The notes beneath the pieces were generated by a model. That model had not been told where the DNA came from. It was given only the letters and a program-made list of their open reading frames with translations, and searched no databases. From an uncultured Clostridia bacterium (GTDB lineage: Bacteria > Bacillota > Clostridia > Oscillospirales > Ruminococcaceae): a stretch of 16,930 nt of DNA. The DNA lies in NCBI GenBank assembly GCA_947625455.1, contig CANQOJ010000030.1, forward strand, positions 1-16,930, given 5' to 3'. Positions 7,408-14,041 of this stretch are shown here, piece after piece; within the stretch, counting starts at the first letter, position 1; each line of letters opens with the position of its first letter. The translations under genes were made by a program, and so were the position numbers.

Positions 7408-8253
7408 ATGGAACTTACGAATATCGGCGTTATTAAAGACCTTTTCGAACGTCACGGGTTTTCATTCTCCAAAAGTCTCGGACAGAATTTTCTTGTCAAT
7501 CCCTCGGTTTGTCCGAAAATTGCCGAGTTTGGCGGGTGCAAGGCGGGAGTGTGCGCGGTTGAAATAGGAACGGGCGTAGGGGTGCTTACGCAGGAACTTG
7601 CCAAGCGGTGCGACAGGGTGACGGCAATTGAACTTGACGAAAGGCTGAAGCCGATATTGAATGAAACGCTTGCGGATTTTGACAATGTTGAAGTCATTTT
7701 CGCGGACGTTATGCAGGCAAATCTTGAAGATATTGTGAGGAAATTTGACGGCAAGGAAACGGTAGTTTGCGCAAATCTGCCGTATTACATCACTTCTCCC
7801 GTGATTATGAAGATACTTGAAAGCAGACTGCCGATAAAGTCGCTTACGGTAATGGTTCAGCGCGAAGCGGGAGACAGGATATGCGCTTCTCCCGGCACAA
7901 GGGAAAGCGGGGCGGTTTCGTATGCCGTGAGGTACTACAGCAAGCCGAGTTTGCTGTTTAAAGTCAACCGCGGCAGTTTTATGCCGTCTCCGAATGTAGA
8001 CAGCGAGGTTATAAAGCTTGAAATTACGAATGAACATCAGCTGCCGAAAAACGTTGAGGAAACGCTGTTCAAACTTATACGTTCGGGTTTTTCCCAAAGG
8101 CGAAAACAGCTTGTAAATCCGCTTTCTGCAACGCTAAATATCAGCAAATCCGAGCTTTCCGACTTGCTTTCAAGCCTTGACATCAAACCCTCGGCGCGCG
8201 CCGAAGAACTTACGCTTGAAAACTATATAGCGCTTGCCGAAAGGCTTTCATAA
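7408..8253 (+). CDS. rsmA: 16S rRNA (adenine1518-N6/adenine1519-N6)-dimethyltransferase
   Basis: 281 residues (rsmA/ksgA). It dimethylates two adjacent adenines in the 3'-terminal loop of 16S rRNA using S-adenosylmethionine. Motifs: SLGQNFLV (23-30), SAM-binding motif I EIGTGVGVLTQ (52-62; Thr where many homologues have Pro), acidic motif II AIELDE (73-78), motif IV NLPYYITSP (123-131), and VQREAGDR (150-157). The C-terminal helical domain ends in the usual RAEELTLENYIALAERL. The RBS is weak (GAGGGA 12 nt upstream), and the 5-nt gap after the dCMP deaminase stop suggests translational coupling. A strong intrinsic terminator follows. Confidence 0.97.
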   Translation: MELTNIGVIKDLFERHGFSFSKSLGQNFLVNPSVCPKIAEFGGCKAGVCAVEIGTGVGVLTQELAKRCDRVTAIELDERLKPILNETLADFDNVEVIFADVMQANLEDIVRKFDGKETVVCANLPYYITSPVIMKILESRLPIKSLTVMVQREAGDRICASPGTRESGAVSYAVRYYSKPSLLFKVNRGSFMPSPNVDSEVIKLEITNEHQLPKNVEETLFKLIRSGFSQRRKQLVNPLSATLNISKSELSDLLSSLDIKPSARAEELTLENYIALAERLS

Positions 8254-8268
8254 ACGTTTAGACAACAA

Positions 8269-8297
8269 AAAATCCCGATTGTATTTTCGGGATTTTT
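8269..8297 (+). terminator. Rho-independent terminator of the dCMP deaminase-ksgA operon
   Basis: Stem AAAATCCCGA (8269-8278) with TCGGGATTTT (8287-8296), 8-nt loop, T-run to 8297; 16 bp after the ksgA stop. Confidence 0.85.
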
Positions 8298-8314
8298 CGT
8301 GATAACGTTATAAT

Positions 8315-8408
8315 AAAAAATTTGCCCCTTGCATTATTCCCATCAGCAAGAGGCAAACTTTTTGTGCAACCATGAACTTATGTAGATATCTTCAACTTCA
8401 TTTTCTAC
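8315..8408 (-). ncRNA. Predicted antitoxin small RNA 1 (antisense to the small-peptide reading frame)
   Basis: A ~94-nt transcript predicted on minus, starting at G8408 (7 nt below a consensus -10) and ending in the T-run at 8320-8315. The 5' hairpin has stem GTAGA (8408-8404)/TCTAC (8386-8382) with a 17-nt loop. The 3' terminator stem is 8357-8346 with 8332-8321, a 12-bp GC-topped hairpin followed by six Ts. The loop with its flank (8385-8402) is complementary to 8554-8571 in the peptide mRNA at 17 of 18 positions, 15 of them contiguous, covering codons 2-7. The RNA does not overlap the peptide gene: the two are divergent, as in zor-orz or istR-tisB systems. The pairing is seen directly; regulation of translation is inference. 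Confidence 0.8.
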
Positions 8409-8414
8409 GATTAT

Positions 8415-8443
8415 ATTATATCACATATTTTTTGATTTGTCAA
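8415..8443 (-). promoter_or_regulatory. Sigma-A promoter of antitoxin small RNA 1
   Basis: On minus: TTGACA (8443-8438), 17-nt spacer, TATAAT (8420-8415). A perfect consensus, as expected for a constitutive antitoxin RNA. The segment TGTGATATAAT is shared with the promoter of small RNA 2. Confidence 0.88.
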
Positions 8444-8472
8444 TACTTTTTTAAAAAAGTTGCAAAAACTAT

Positions 8473-8501
8473 TTGACAAAATTTGAGTTTTGTTGTATAA
8501 T
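8473..8501 (+). promoter_or_regulatory. Sigma-A promoter of the small membrane peptide
   Basis: TTGACA (8473-8478), 17-nt spacer, TATAAT (8496-8501), facing right. Predicted start at about 8506-8508, giving a ~43-nt leader. Its -35 lies 30 bp from the -35 of small RNA 1, back to back. Confidence 0.88.
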
Positions 8502-8550
8502 AAATTTGCCGGTTGCTCCCGGAAGTTTAAAACAGAGGGGAGGTGCAACT

Positions 8551-8634
8551 ATGGACATCTTCAACTTCATTCACGCCGTCTTAGTAAATGTGGTAGCTTA
8601 CTACATATGCAAATGGCTCGACGGCAGTGACTAA
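8551..8634 (+). CDS. 27-residue single-pass membrane peptide, probable type I toxin
   Basis: The product begins MDIFNF and ends AYYICKWLDGSD. A hydrophobic segment (about residues 4-20) is followed by Cys-Lys-Trp-Leu-Asp and a short charged tail, an arrangement like the Fst/Ldr class of small membrane toxins (one transmembrane helix, then Trp-Leu-Asp and a polar tail). The RBS GGGGAGG (8537-8543) is 7 nt upstream and strong, and the gene has its own consensus promoter and terminator. Residues 2-7 are encoded by the stretch that is antisense to small RNA 1. In the mRNA, 8506-8515 can pair with 8632-8641 just after the stop, and 8512-8520 can pair with the RBS region. From memory, YICKWLD-like peptides recur in gut Firmicutes, but I cannot name a family. 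Toxicity is inference. Confidence 0.8.
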   Translation: MDIFNFIHAVLVNVVAYYICKWLDGSD

Positions 8635-8660
8635 CCGGCAAGAGCCTTAGCACAAACCCG

Positions 8661-8701
8661 TTCCTCACTGTATTTTCCCATGCAGTGGGGAATATCTTTT
8701 A
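8661..8701 (+). terminator. Intrinsic terminator of the small-peptide mRNA
   Basis: A 10-bp stem TTCCTCACTG (8661-8670) with CAGTGGGGAA (8683-8692), including one G-U pair, 12-nt loop, then TATCTTTTA. It gives an mRNA of about 190 nt. Confidence 0.75.
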
Positions 8702-8721
8702 TGCGCAGTTCGTAATATACC

Positions 8722-8803
8722 AAAAATTTGCCCTTGCTTTATTGCCGTCAGCAAGGGGCAATTTTTTTGTGCAGGCATAGTGTAGACTTCTTCGAATTTC
8801 TAC
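8722..8803 (-). ncRNA. Predicted antitoxin small RNA 2, paralogue of small RNA 1 with a different loop
   Basis: A ~82-nt RNA on minus from about 8803 to 8722. It shares promoter, 5' hairpin frame (GTAGAAA ... TCTACA), a TGCACAAAAA linker and terminator stem (GCCCCTTGCTGA...) with small RNA 1. The stem GTGTAGA (8805-8799)/TCTACAC (8786-8780) carries a 12-nt loop AATTCGAAGAAG. This loop does not match the peptide gene at 8551; its complement would read as a start MDFFEF in a toxin of the same type. The terminator stem is 8761-8751 with 8737-8728; on plus the same hairpin is followed by seven Ts, so it is bidirectional. Confidence 0.75.
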
Positions 8804-8809
8804 ACTTGC

Positions 8810-8838
8810 ATTATATCACATTATTTTGTAGTTGTCAA
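8810..8838 (-). promoter_or_regulatory. Sigma-A promoter of antitoxin small RNA 2
   Basis: On minus: TTGACA (8838-8833), 17-nt spacer ending TGTGA, TATAAT (8815-8810). The -35 starts 6 bp past the stop codon of the CotH-like gene on the same strand. Confidence 0.88.
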
Positions 8839-8844
8839 TACTTT

Positions 8845-10293
8845 TCAGCCTGTTTCTGCTGCTTCTTCCTGCTTAGGCATCAGCTCGTCAAGACGCTTTG
8901 TAAGATAGACATTTCGGTCATGAATGAAACGTGCAAGCCCTCCGTAGTATGACTTGTTATATTCCTGAGATACTCTCCAGTAACCGTAAAATCCTGTCGG
9001 ATCATTTTTTACATGCTCGTCTATTATCTCCCAGACTTCATCAAGCCAACCGCTCTCGTCAATTTCCCCAAGCCATTTGTTGAGCTGTGAACAATACTGA
9101 AGATACCTGCTGTAATATTCCTCAACCGCCAACAGCTTCTCTACAAGCGGGCGCTGTGATTTTGCAACATCTCCCGTTATCGGCGACGCTATATCCTGCT
9201 TTGCGCCGGGGCTTTCCTCAAAAAGCGCCTGCCAAATCAAACAACATTCGTTCATATCCCACGGAATGAAATGAAAAACTCCTCCGCTCATATATAAATA
9301 ATAATTATGGCAATAAACTCCCGCATAATCGTCCCAGTTATGCAAAACCGCGTCTGCAGCAAAATTTTTCAGCACCGAATCAACGTCAAGTATGCTTTCA
9401 ATATCCCCCTTTTCACCCAACGGCATTTCATTCAGCACTTTCACCAGATACTTAAGGTCGTTCATGCTTTCGTCAACGCCCTTTTTTTGCTCGAAAACGC
9501 TGTAATTCATATTCGGCAGGAGAGTTGCGTTGTTGTTAGCCTTGTACAGACTGTGCTTATGGCTGTCGAAAACTCTGTCAAGAAAACTTTTGTCAACAGC
9601 TTCAACGCCGACATAAAGCCCGTGCAGTTTGCCGTTAGCGTAGATGTTGAACAGCGTCACATACGGCGCTTCCAAATCCAGCACTCTGAACGCTTCATAG
9701 CCTATATATTCGCGCAGGTATGACCTGTCATCCGATACGTTCAGCAATACAAGTTCGTCAAGTCCCATAAACGTTCTGTCGTCAACATATTTGTCGAACT
9801 TCAGCTTGAAAGGCGGGCGGTAGTTATCCTCAAGCACGGCATATGCGCTGAGGGAGGAGTTGCCTCTGGTTTTTATTGCAATATTGTCGTACCTCACCCC
9901 GTCAATAATCACATTCGCGTTTCTGTATTGCTTCGCATATGGATTGTAGAGCAGGAAATTCCAGTCCTTTGTTTCCATTTCAAGTTCGAGAGTATGAACT
10001 TCAAACCCCTTGAAAAACTCGACATACTCCGGTTCTTCACGTTCTTCGGGAACGTTGTTTTCCGAGTTTTCGCTGTTGCTGTAAAGCGGTTCGCTGTCCG
10101 AGTTATTGTCAGAGGGTTCGCTGTCGCTGAAATTGCCGTCAATATACTCGCTGTCGCTGTTATACGAGCATTCACTGCCGCTGTTCGGATTTTTTACAAT
10201 CACTTCAAGCGGAACATGGTTTTTAACAGAATCACGGCACCCCGACACCAAAAGTACTATTATTGCCAGAACTATTACAAAAGCTTTTTTCAT
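8845..10293 (-). CDS. CotH-family (spore coat kinase-like) lipoprotein
   Basis: 482 residues. The N-terminus MKKAFVIVLAIIVLLVSGC is a lipoprotein signal with lipobox VSGC (Cys19). Residues about 38-88 are an acidic, Ser/Asn-rich linker with NSDSE/FSDSE repeats. The CotH domain spans about 95-470: KTRGNSS (141-147), PFKLKFD (161-167), LVLLNVSDDRSYLREYIGYE (181-200), NGKLHGLYVGVE (220-231), SLYKA (248-252), HNWDDYAG (319-326) and FIPWDMN (342-348). The last two hold the acidic residues expected for catalysis and metal binding in CotH kinases. B. subtilis CotH phosphorylates coat proteins; a surface lipoprotein form may act on other exported or cellulosome-like proteins. The start at 10293 is 6 nt after GGAGG (10300-10304); an adjacent ATG at 10296 is only 3 nt away. 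No private terminator; the first downstream hairpin is that of small RNA 2. Confidence 0.9.
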   Translation of the reverse strand: MKKAFVIVLAIIVLLVSGCRDSVKNHVPLEVIVKNPNSGSECSYNSDSEYIDGNFSDSEPSDNNSDSEPLYSNSENSENNVPEEREEPEYVEFFKGFEVHTLELEMETKDWNFLLYNPYAKQYRNANVIIDGVRYDNIAIKTRGNSSLSAYAVLEDNYRPPFKLKFDKYVDDRTFMGLDELVLLNVSDDRSYLREYIGYEAFRVLDLEAPYVTLFNIYANGKLHGLYVGVEAVDKSFLDRVFDSHKHSLYKANNNATLLPNMNYSVFEQKKGVDESMNDLKYLVKVLNEMPLGEKGDIESILDVDSVLKNFAADAVLHNWDDYAGVYCHNYYLYMSGGVFHFIPWDMNECCLIWQALFEESPGAKQDIASPITGDVAKSQRPLVEKLLAVEEYYSRYLQYCSQLNKWLGEIDESGWLDEVWEIIDEHVKNDPTGFYGYWRVSQEYNKSYYGGLARFIHDRNVYLTKRLDELMPKQEEAAETG

Positions 10294-10380
10294 CATTGTC
10301 CTCCAAAGGAACTGCATAAGGCTGAAATGTTTTCGGTGTAAATTGCTGTCATATAAGCGCGAATTGTATCGCTGAATATA

Positions 10381-10409
10381 AGTATAACACATATTGATTA
10401 AAATGTCAA
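10381..10409 (-). promoter_or_regulatory. Sigma-A promoter of the CotH-like gene
   Basis: On minus: TTGACA (10409-10404), 17-nt spacer, TATACT (10386-10381); leader ~80 nt. The -35 directly abuts the CTAG end of repeat A2. Confidence 0.8.
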
Positions 10410-10852
10410 CTAGAGGCTAGAAATTTAGAGGCTAGAAGCTAGATAATTGTTGGATTTTATTAGATTGTTTTTTAATTAAACGTGCGTAAATCCGCCGAGG
10501 GGTTTTATGTTCCTTTCCCGCAAAACCCCGCTCCGAGGCGGCGAAACCAAGGCGTAAGCCTAAGCATGTTTCTTCCAAAGGCGTATATGTTGAAGTTCCT
10601 TGAGATTTGAACTACATAATTTAACCGCAAGTTCTAACCGCCAAAAGCTGTAAGCCTTTGGAAGAAACAGGCTTACTGCGTCAGCAGGGTTTCGCCGCCG
10701 CGGAGCGGGGCTTGGGAGCAAAAGAGCGTATACCTACCGAGTGGTACGCGCTCTTATAATCCCAAAACAATCTAATAAAATCCTACCTTAGCGTTATCCG
10801 ACGCAGGAGGATAACGCATCTAGTGTCTAGCTTCTTAAATTCTAGCTTCTAG
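10410..10852. repeat. 443-bp nested palindromic element A2
   Basis: Begins and ends with CTAG inside CTAGAGGCTAG/CTAGCTTCTAG arms. Concentric inverted repeats going inward: 10452-10471 with 10764-10783 (20 of 20); 10526-10548 with 10688-10710 (22 of 23); 10567-10582 with 10654-10669 (16 of 16), extended by AGTAAGCC-type sequence. A separate hairpin AGAGCG..ACC/GGT..CGCTCT lies at 10723-10754, and a GCGTTATCC/GGATAACGC hairpin at about 10791-10819. Almost the entire element could fold into one long imperfect cruciform or, if transcribed, one long hairpin. No coding region is credible in it. Confidence 0.85.
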
Positions 10853-10881
10853 TTGACAAAATACCCCCGATATGTTATAAT
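10853..10881 (+). promoter_or_regulatory. Sigma-A promoter of the hybrid histidine kinase
   Basis: TTGACA (10853-10858), 17-nt spacer, TATAAT (10876-10881); predicted start ~10888 and a leader of ~29 nt. The -35 directly follows the right CTAG end of repeat A2. Confidence 0.85.
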
Positions 10882-10916
10882 TATATGTAGTTATAAAACC
10901 AAAAGGGGGAATTGCT

Positions 10917-13900
10917 GTGTATCATTGCGGTTTGAAATTCTGTTTTGTGGATCTCCCGAACGAGTTTTGTGAGATTATCAAGGGCATTCCTGCGCTTGAA
11001 AATTTCAGTCACGATTTTTCACAATGCAGTCCTTCGGACGCTAACGTTGTTTTCTTCGGAAATTCCGCTGATGATAAAATTCGGGAATATTCGCGGACAA
11101 AATCGCCTGTCGCGGTGTTTATTGCCGTGTGTGAACGCGAAAAATTTGAGAGCTTCAAAGACTTTGCCGACGAGGTTTGGGAACTTCCGCTGAACGAATC
11201 GGAATTTAGATACAGATTTGATTTGCTTAAACGCGACCTGAAAATGTACGTAGATAAATGGCAGTCGGAAAACTTCCTCGACTCCGCTATAAATGCCTCT
11301 CCCAGCCTTGTCTGGTTTAAAAGCAGAAGCGGAATACATGTGAAAGTAAACCAAAGCTTCTGCGATACCGTGGGCAAAACCAAAGCCCAGGTCGAGGGTA
11401 AAGGTCATGCGTACATATGGGACGTTGAAAGCGACGATCCTGCCTGCGTTGAATCCGACAACAGAGTTATGGACTCGCAGAAGCTTTTGATTTCAGAGGA
11501 GAGGATTTCCACAGGTCAGGGCGAAAAACTCCTTACAACATACAAAGCGCCTCTTTACGACTTTGACGGGACGGTTATGGGTACGGTGGGCGTCGGCGTT
11601 GATATTACGCGCGAACGCGCATTTGAGGAGGAAATTGTCCACAGAAACCGCGCTCTTGAAAAGATACTGACTTCGATTGACTGCGGAGTTATCTGCCACT
11701 CGGTTGACGGCTCAAAGATAATCAGCGCAAATGACGCGGCACTGCGTATTCTGGGCTATGAAAGCGCGGAGGATATGCTCGCGGCAGGATTTAACCTTAT
11801 TGCGCACTCTGTCTACAAAGATGACCAGCCCATGCTTCGCAAAAAGATAAAAACCCTCAAAAAAGAGGGCGACTCGATTGACGTTGAATACCGCGTTCTT
11901 CATGACAACGGAGAGATTGTTCATGTAATAGGAAATGTAAGACTGCTGAGCGAAAACGGCGAGTTGTTCTACCGCAGATTTCTTATTGACTGCACGGAAC
12001 AGAAACTCCGTGAACGCCGTCATGAACTTCACGCGGCGGCGCTTGTGCGCGCGCTTTCCGTGGATTTCAACCTTGTGTGCTTTTACAACCTGAACACAGG
12101 TCTCGGCGAAGCGCTCAGAGTAAATGAAAGCTGTAATACGGGATTTCTGAAGTCCGTATTTCACGACAGCATTTCCCTTGAAGAAAGCTTCGGGCTGTAT
12201 ATAGGGCACTGCGTTGTTGAAGAGGACAAGCAGATGTTGATAAGCACTCTTACACGCGAAAGACTGCGCGAAGAACTTAAGTCAAGAGATACGCTGTATC
12301 TTAACTACCGCTGTCACTGCAAGAACGAAGAACATTTCTTCCAGGTGAAGATTGTCCGCACGGGCGACTGGGAAACAGAACCCAGCGTTGTTATAGGTCT
12401 TAGGAGCGTTGACAGCGAAATACGCAAGGAGCTTGAAAAAGAACGTCAGCTTGAAGCCGCGCTTGCCGAGGCTAACCGCGCAAACCATGCGAAAAGCACA
12501 TTTTTGTCGAATATGTCGCACGACATAAGAACGCCCATGAACGCAATTATGGGCTTTACAACCCTTGCGCTTTCGCACCCCGACAAAGGCGAACAGGTAG
12601 AAGAATGTCTGAAGAAAATCATGGCGTCGGGAAATCATCTGCTTTCACTTATAAACGACGTGCTTGATATGAGCAGGATTGAAAGCGGGAAAATGCGCCT
12701 TGACGAAAAGCCTGCAAACCTGTCCGACATCATTCACGGACTGAGGAACATTCTCTATGCCGACATTAACACAAAACAGCTTGAACTGTCGATAGATACC
12801 GCCGATATTGAAAACGAGGAGATACTCTGCGACAAGTTAAGGCTTAATCAGGTATTGCTGAATTTGCTGTCAAATGCCGTAAAGTACACTCCGTCGGGCG
12901 GAAAAATCACGTTCAGGATAATTCAGATAAAAGACGCGCCCGAAGGACGCGCGCACTTCAGATTTGTTGTAAAAGATACGGGAATAGGCATGAGCCGTCA
13001 GTTTGTACAGCATATCTTCGAGCCGTTTGAGCGCGAGAGGAATACGACTATAAGCGGTATTCAGGGCACAGGGCTGGGAATGGCGATAACAAAGAATATC
13101 GTAGATATGATGAACGGCGCGATAACCGTAAAGAGCAAACAGGGCGAAGGCACGGAGGTTACGGTAGATTTCGAGTTTGAGATAAATACCGAGCATATTC
13201 CGCACCATGGAATGGACGAGTTCAAAAACTGCCGTGCGCTTGTGGTTGACGACGACTTCAACACCTGCGACAGCGTGTCATATATGCTTGAACAGCTAGG
13301 TCTGCGCGCGGAATGGACGCTTTCGGGAAAAGAAGCTGTATTACGCACAAAGCAGGCGGTTTCCCGCGGAGACGCTTATGACGTTTACATAGTAGACTGC
13401 TTCCTGCCCGATATAAACGGCATTGAAGTTGTTCGCAGAATACGCAAGCTTACCAAGAAAAACATTCCGATTATCGTTCTTACGGCGTATGACTGGACGG
13501 AATTTGAGGACGAGGCAAAAGAAGCGGGAGTTTCAACATTCTGCTCAAAACCGCTGTTTATGTCCGAGCTTAAGAACTGCCTGTCGGAGCTCGCACACAG
13601 GAATGACGGCAGCAGCGATGAAAACGAAAAGAGCAAAACGCGAAGCGGAAGAATACTTCTCGCAGAGGACAATGAGCTCAACCAGGAGATAGCCGCGGCG
13701 CTTTTGCAGGAAGTCGGGTTTGAAATTGAAATCGCAAACAACGGCAAGGAAGCCGTTGAAATGGTAAAATCTCACGAAGCGGGATATTACCGCGTGGTGC
13801 TTATGGACGTGCAGATGCCCGAAATGAACGGTTATGACGCTACAAGGGCGATAAGGCGTCTTGAGGACAAGGCGCTTGCTGACATACCCATACTTGCCAT

Positions 13901-14027
13901 GACAGCGAATGCTTTCACTGAGGACAAGGAAGCCGCGCTGTCCTGCGGTATGAACGGACATATTGCTAAGCCCATTGATATTCAGTTGTTGCTTAGTACA
14001 TTGGACGAACTTTTGGAGGAAAGATAA
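10917..14027 (+). CDS. Hybrid sensor histidine kinase / response regulator (PAS-PAS-HisKA-HATPase-REC-REC)
   Basis: 1036 residues, GTG start with GGGGG 7 nt upstream. Order: an N-terminal ~110-residue domain that looks like a degenerate receiver (FADEVWELPL resembles a receiver's last strand) but lacks a clear phosphoacceptor; PAS about 117-235; PAS about 245-365; a third, poorly resolved PAS-like region about 366-500; coiled coil about 500-525; HisKA with SNMSHDIRTPMNAI (His535); HATPase_c with N box LRLNQVLLNLLSNAVKYTP, G1 DTGIGM and G2 GTGLGMAITKNIV; receiver 1 (about 771-893) with Asp827 in VYIVDCFLPDING and Lys in CSKPL; receiver 2 (about 911-1034) with Asp964 in VLMDVQMPEMNG and Lys in AKPID. 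No transmembrane segment is visible, so it should be cytosolic. No output regulator or Hpt gene is adjacent. The signal is unknown. Confidence 0.95.
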   Translation: MYHCGLKFCFVDLPNEFCEIIKGIPALENFSHDFSQCSPSDANVVFFGNSADDKIREYSRTKSPVAVFIAVCEREKFESFKDFADEVWELPLNESEFRYRFDLLKRDLKMYVDKWQSENFLDSAINASPSLVWFKSRSGIHVKVNQSFCDTVGKTKAQVEGKGHAYIWDVESDDPACVESDNRVMDSQKLLISEERISTGQGEKLLTTYKAPLYDFDGTVMGTVGVGVDITRERAFEEEIVHRNRALEKILTSIDCGVICHSVDGSKIISANDAALRILGYESAEDMLAAGFNLIAHSVYKDDQPMLRKKIKTLKKEGDSIDVEYRVLHDNGEIVHVIGNVRLLSENGELFYRRFLIDCTEQKLRERRHELHAAALVRALSVDFNLVCFYNLNTGLGEALRVNESCNTGFLKSVFHDSISLEESFGLYIGHCVVEEDKQMLISTLTRERLREELKSRDTLYLNYRCHCKNEEHFFQVKIVRTGDWETEPSVVIGLRSVDSEIRKELEKERQLEAALAEANRANHAKSTFLSNMSHDIRTPMNAIMGFTTLALSHPDKGEQVEECLKKIMASGNHLLSLINDVLDMSRIESGKMRLDEKPANLSDIIHGLRNILYADINTKQLELSIDTADIENEEILCDKLRLNQVLLNLLSNAVKYTPSGGKITFRIIQIKDAPEGRAHFRFVVKDTGIGMSRQFVQHIFEPFERERNTTISGIQGTGLGMAITKNIVDMMNGAITVKSKQGEGTEVTVDFEFEINTEHIPHHGMDEFKNCRALVVDDDFNTCDSVSYMLEQLGLRAEWTLSGKEAVLRTKQAVSRGDAYDVYIVDCFLPDINGIEVVRRIRKLTKKNIPIIVLTAYDWTEFEDEAKEAGVSTFCSKPLFMSELKNCLSELAHRNDGSSDENEKSKTRSGRILLAEDNELNQEIAAALLQEVGFEIEIANNGKEAVEMVKSHEAGYYRVVLMDVQMPEMNGYDATRAIRRLEDKALADIPILAMTANAFTEDKEAALSCGMNGHIAKPIDIQLLLSTLDELLEER

Positions 14028-14041
14028 TGGAGGGTGGACCG

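Noticed and set aside
8728..8952. 74-codon plus-strand reading frame starting in the small RNA 2 terminator
   Set aside because: No RBS; it runs antisense through small RNA 2 and into the CotH-like gene. Its VDFFEFLH stretch is only the mirror of the antisense loop.
10410..10852. CRISPR array, integron attC cluster or insertion sequence
   Set aside because: The repeats are inverted and concentric rather than direct and evenly spaced, there is no transposase or integrase frame, and no cas gene is near.
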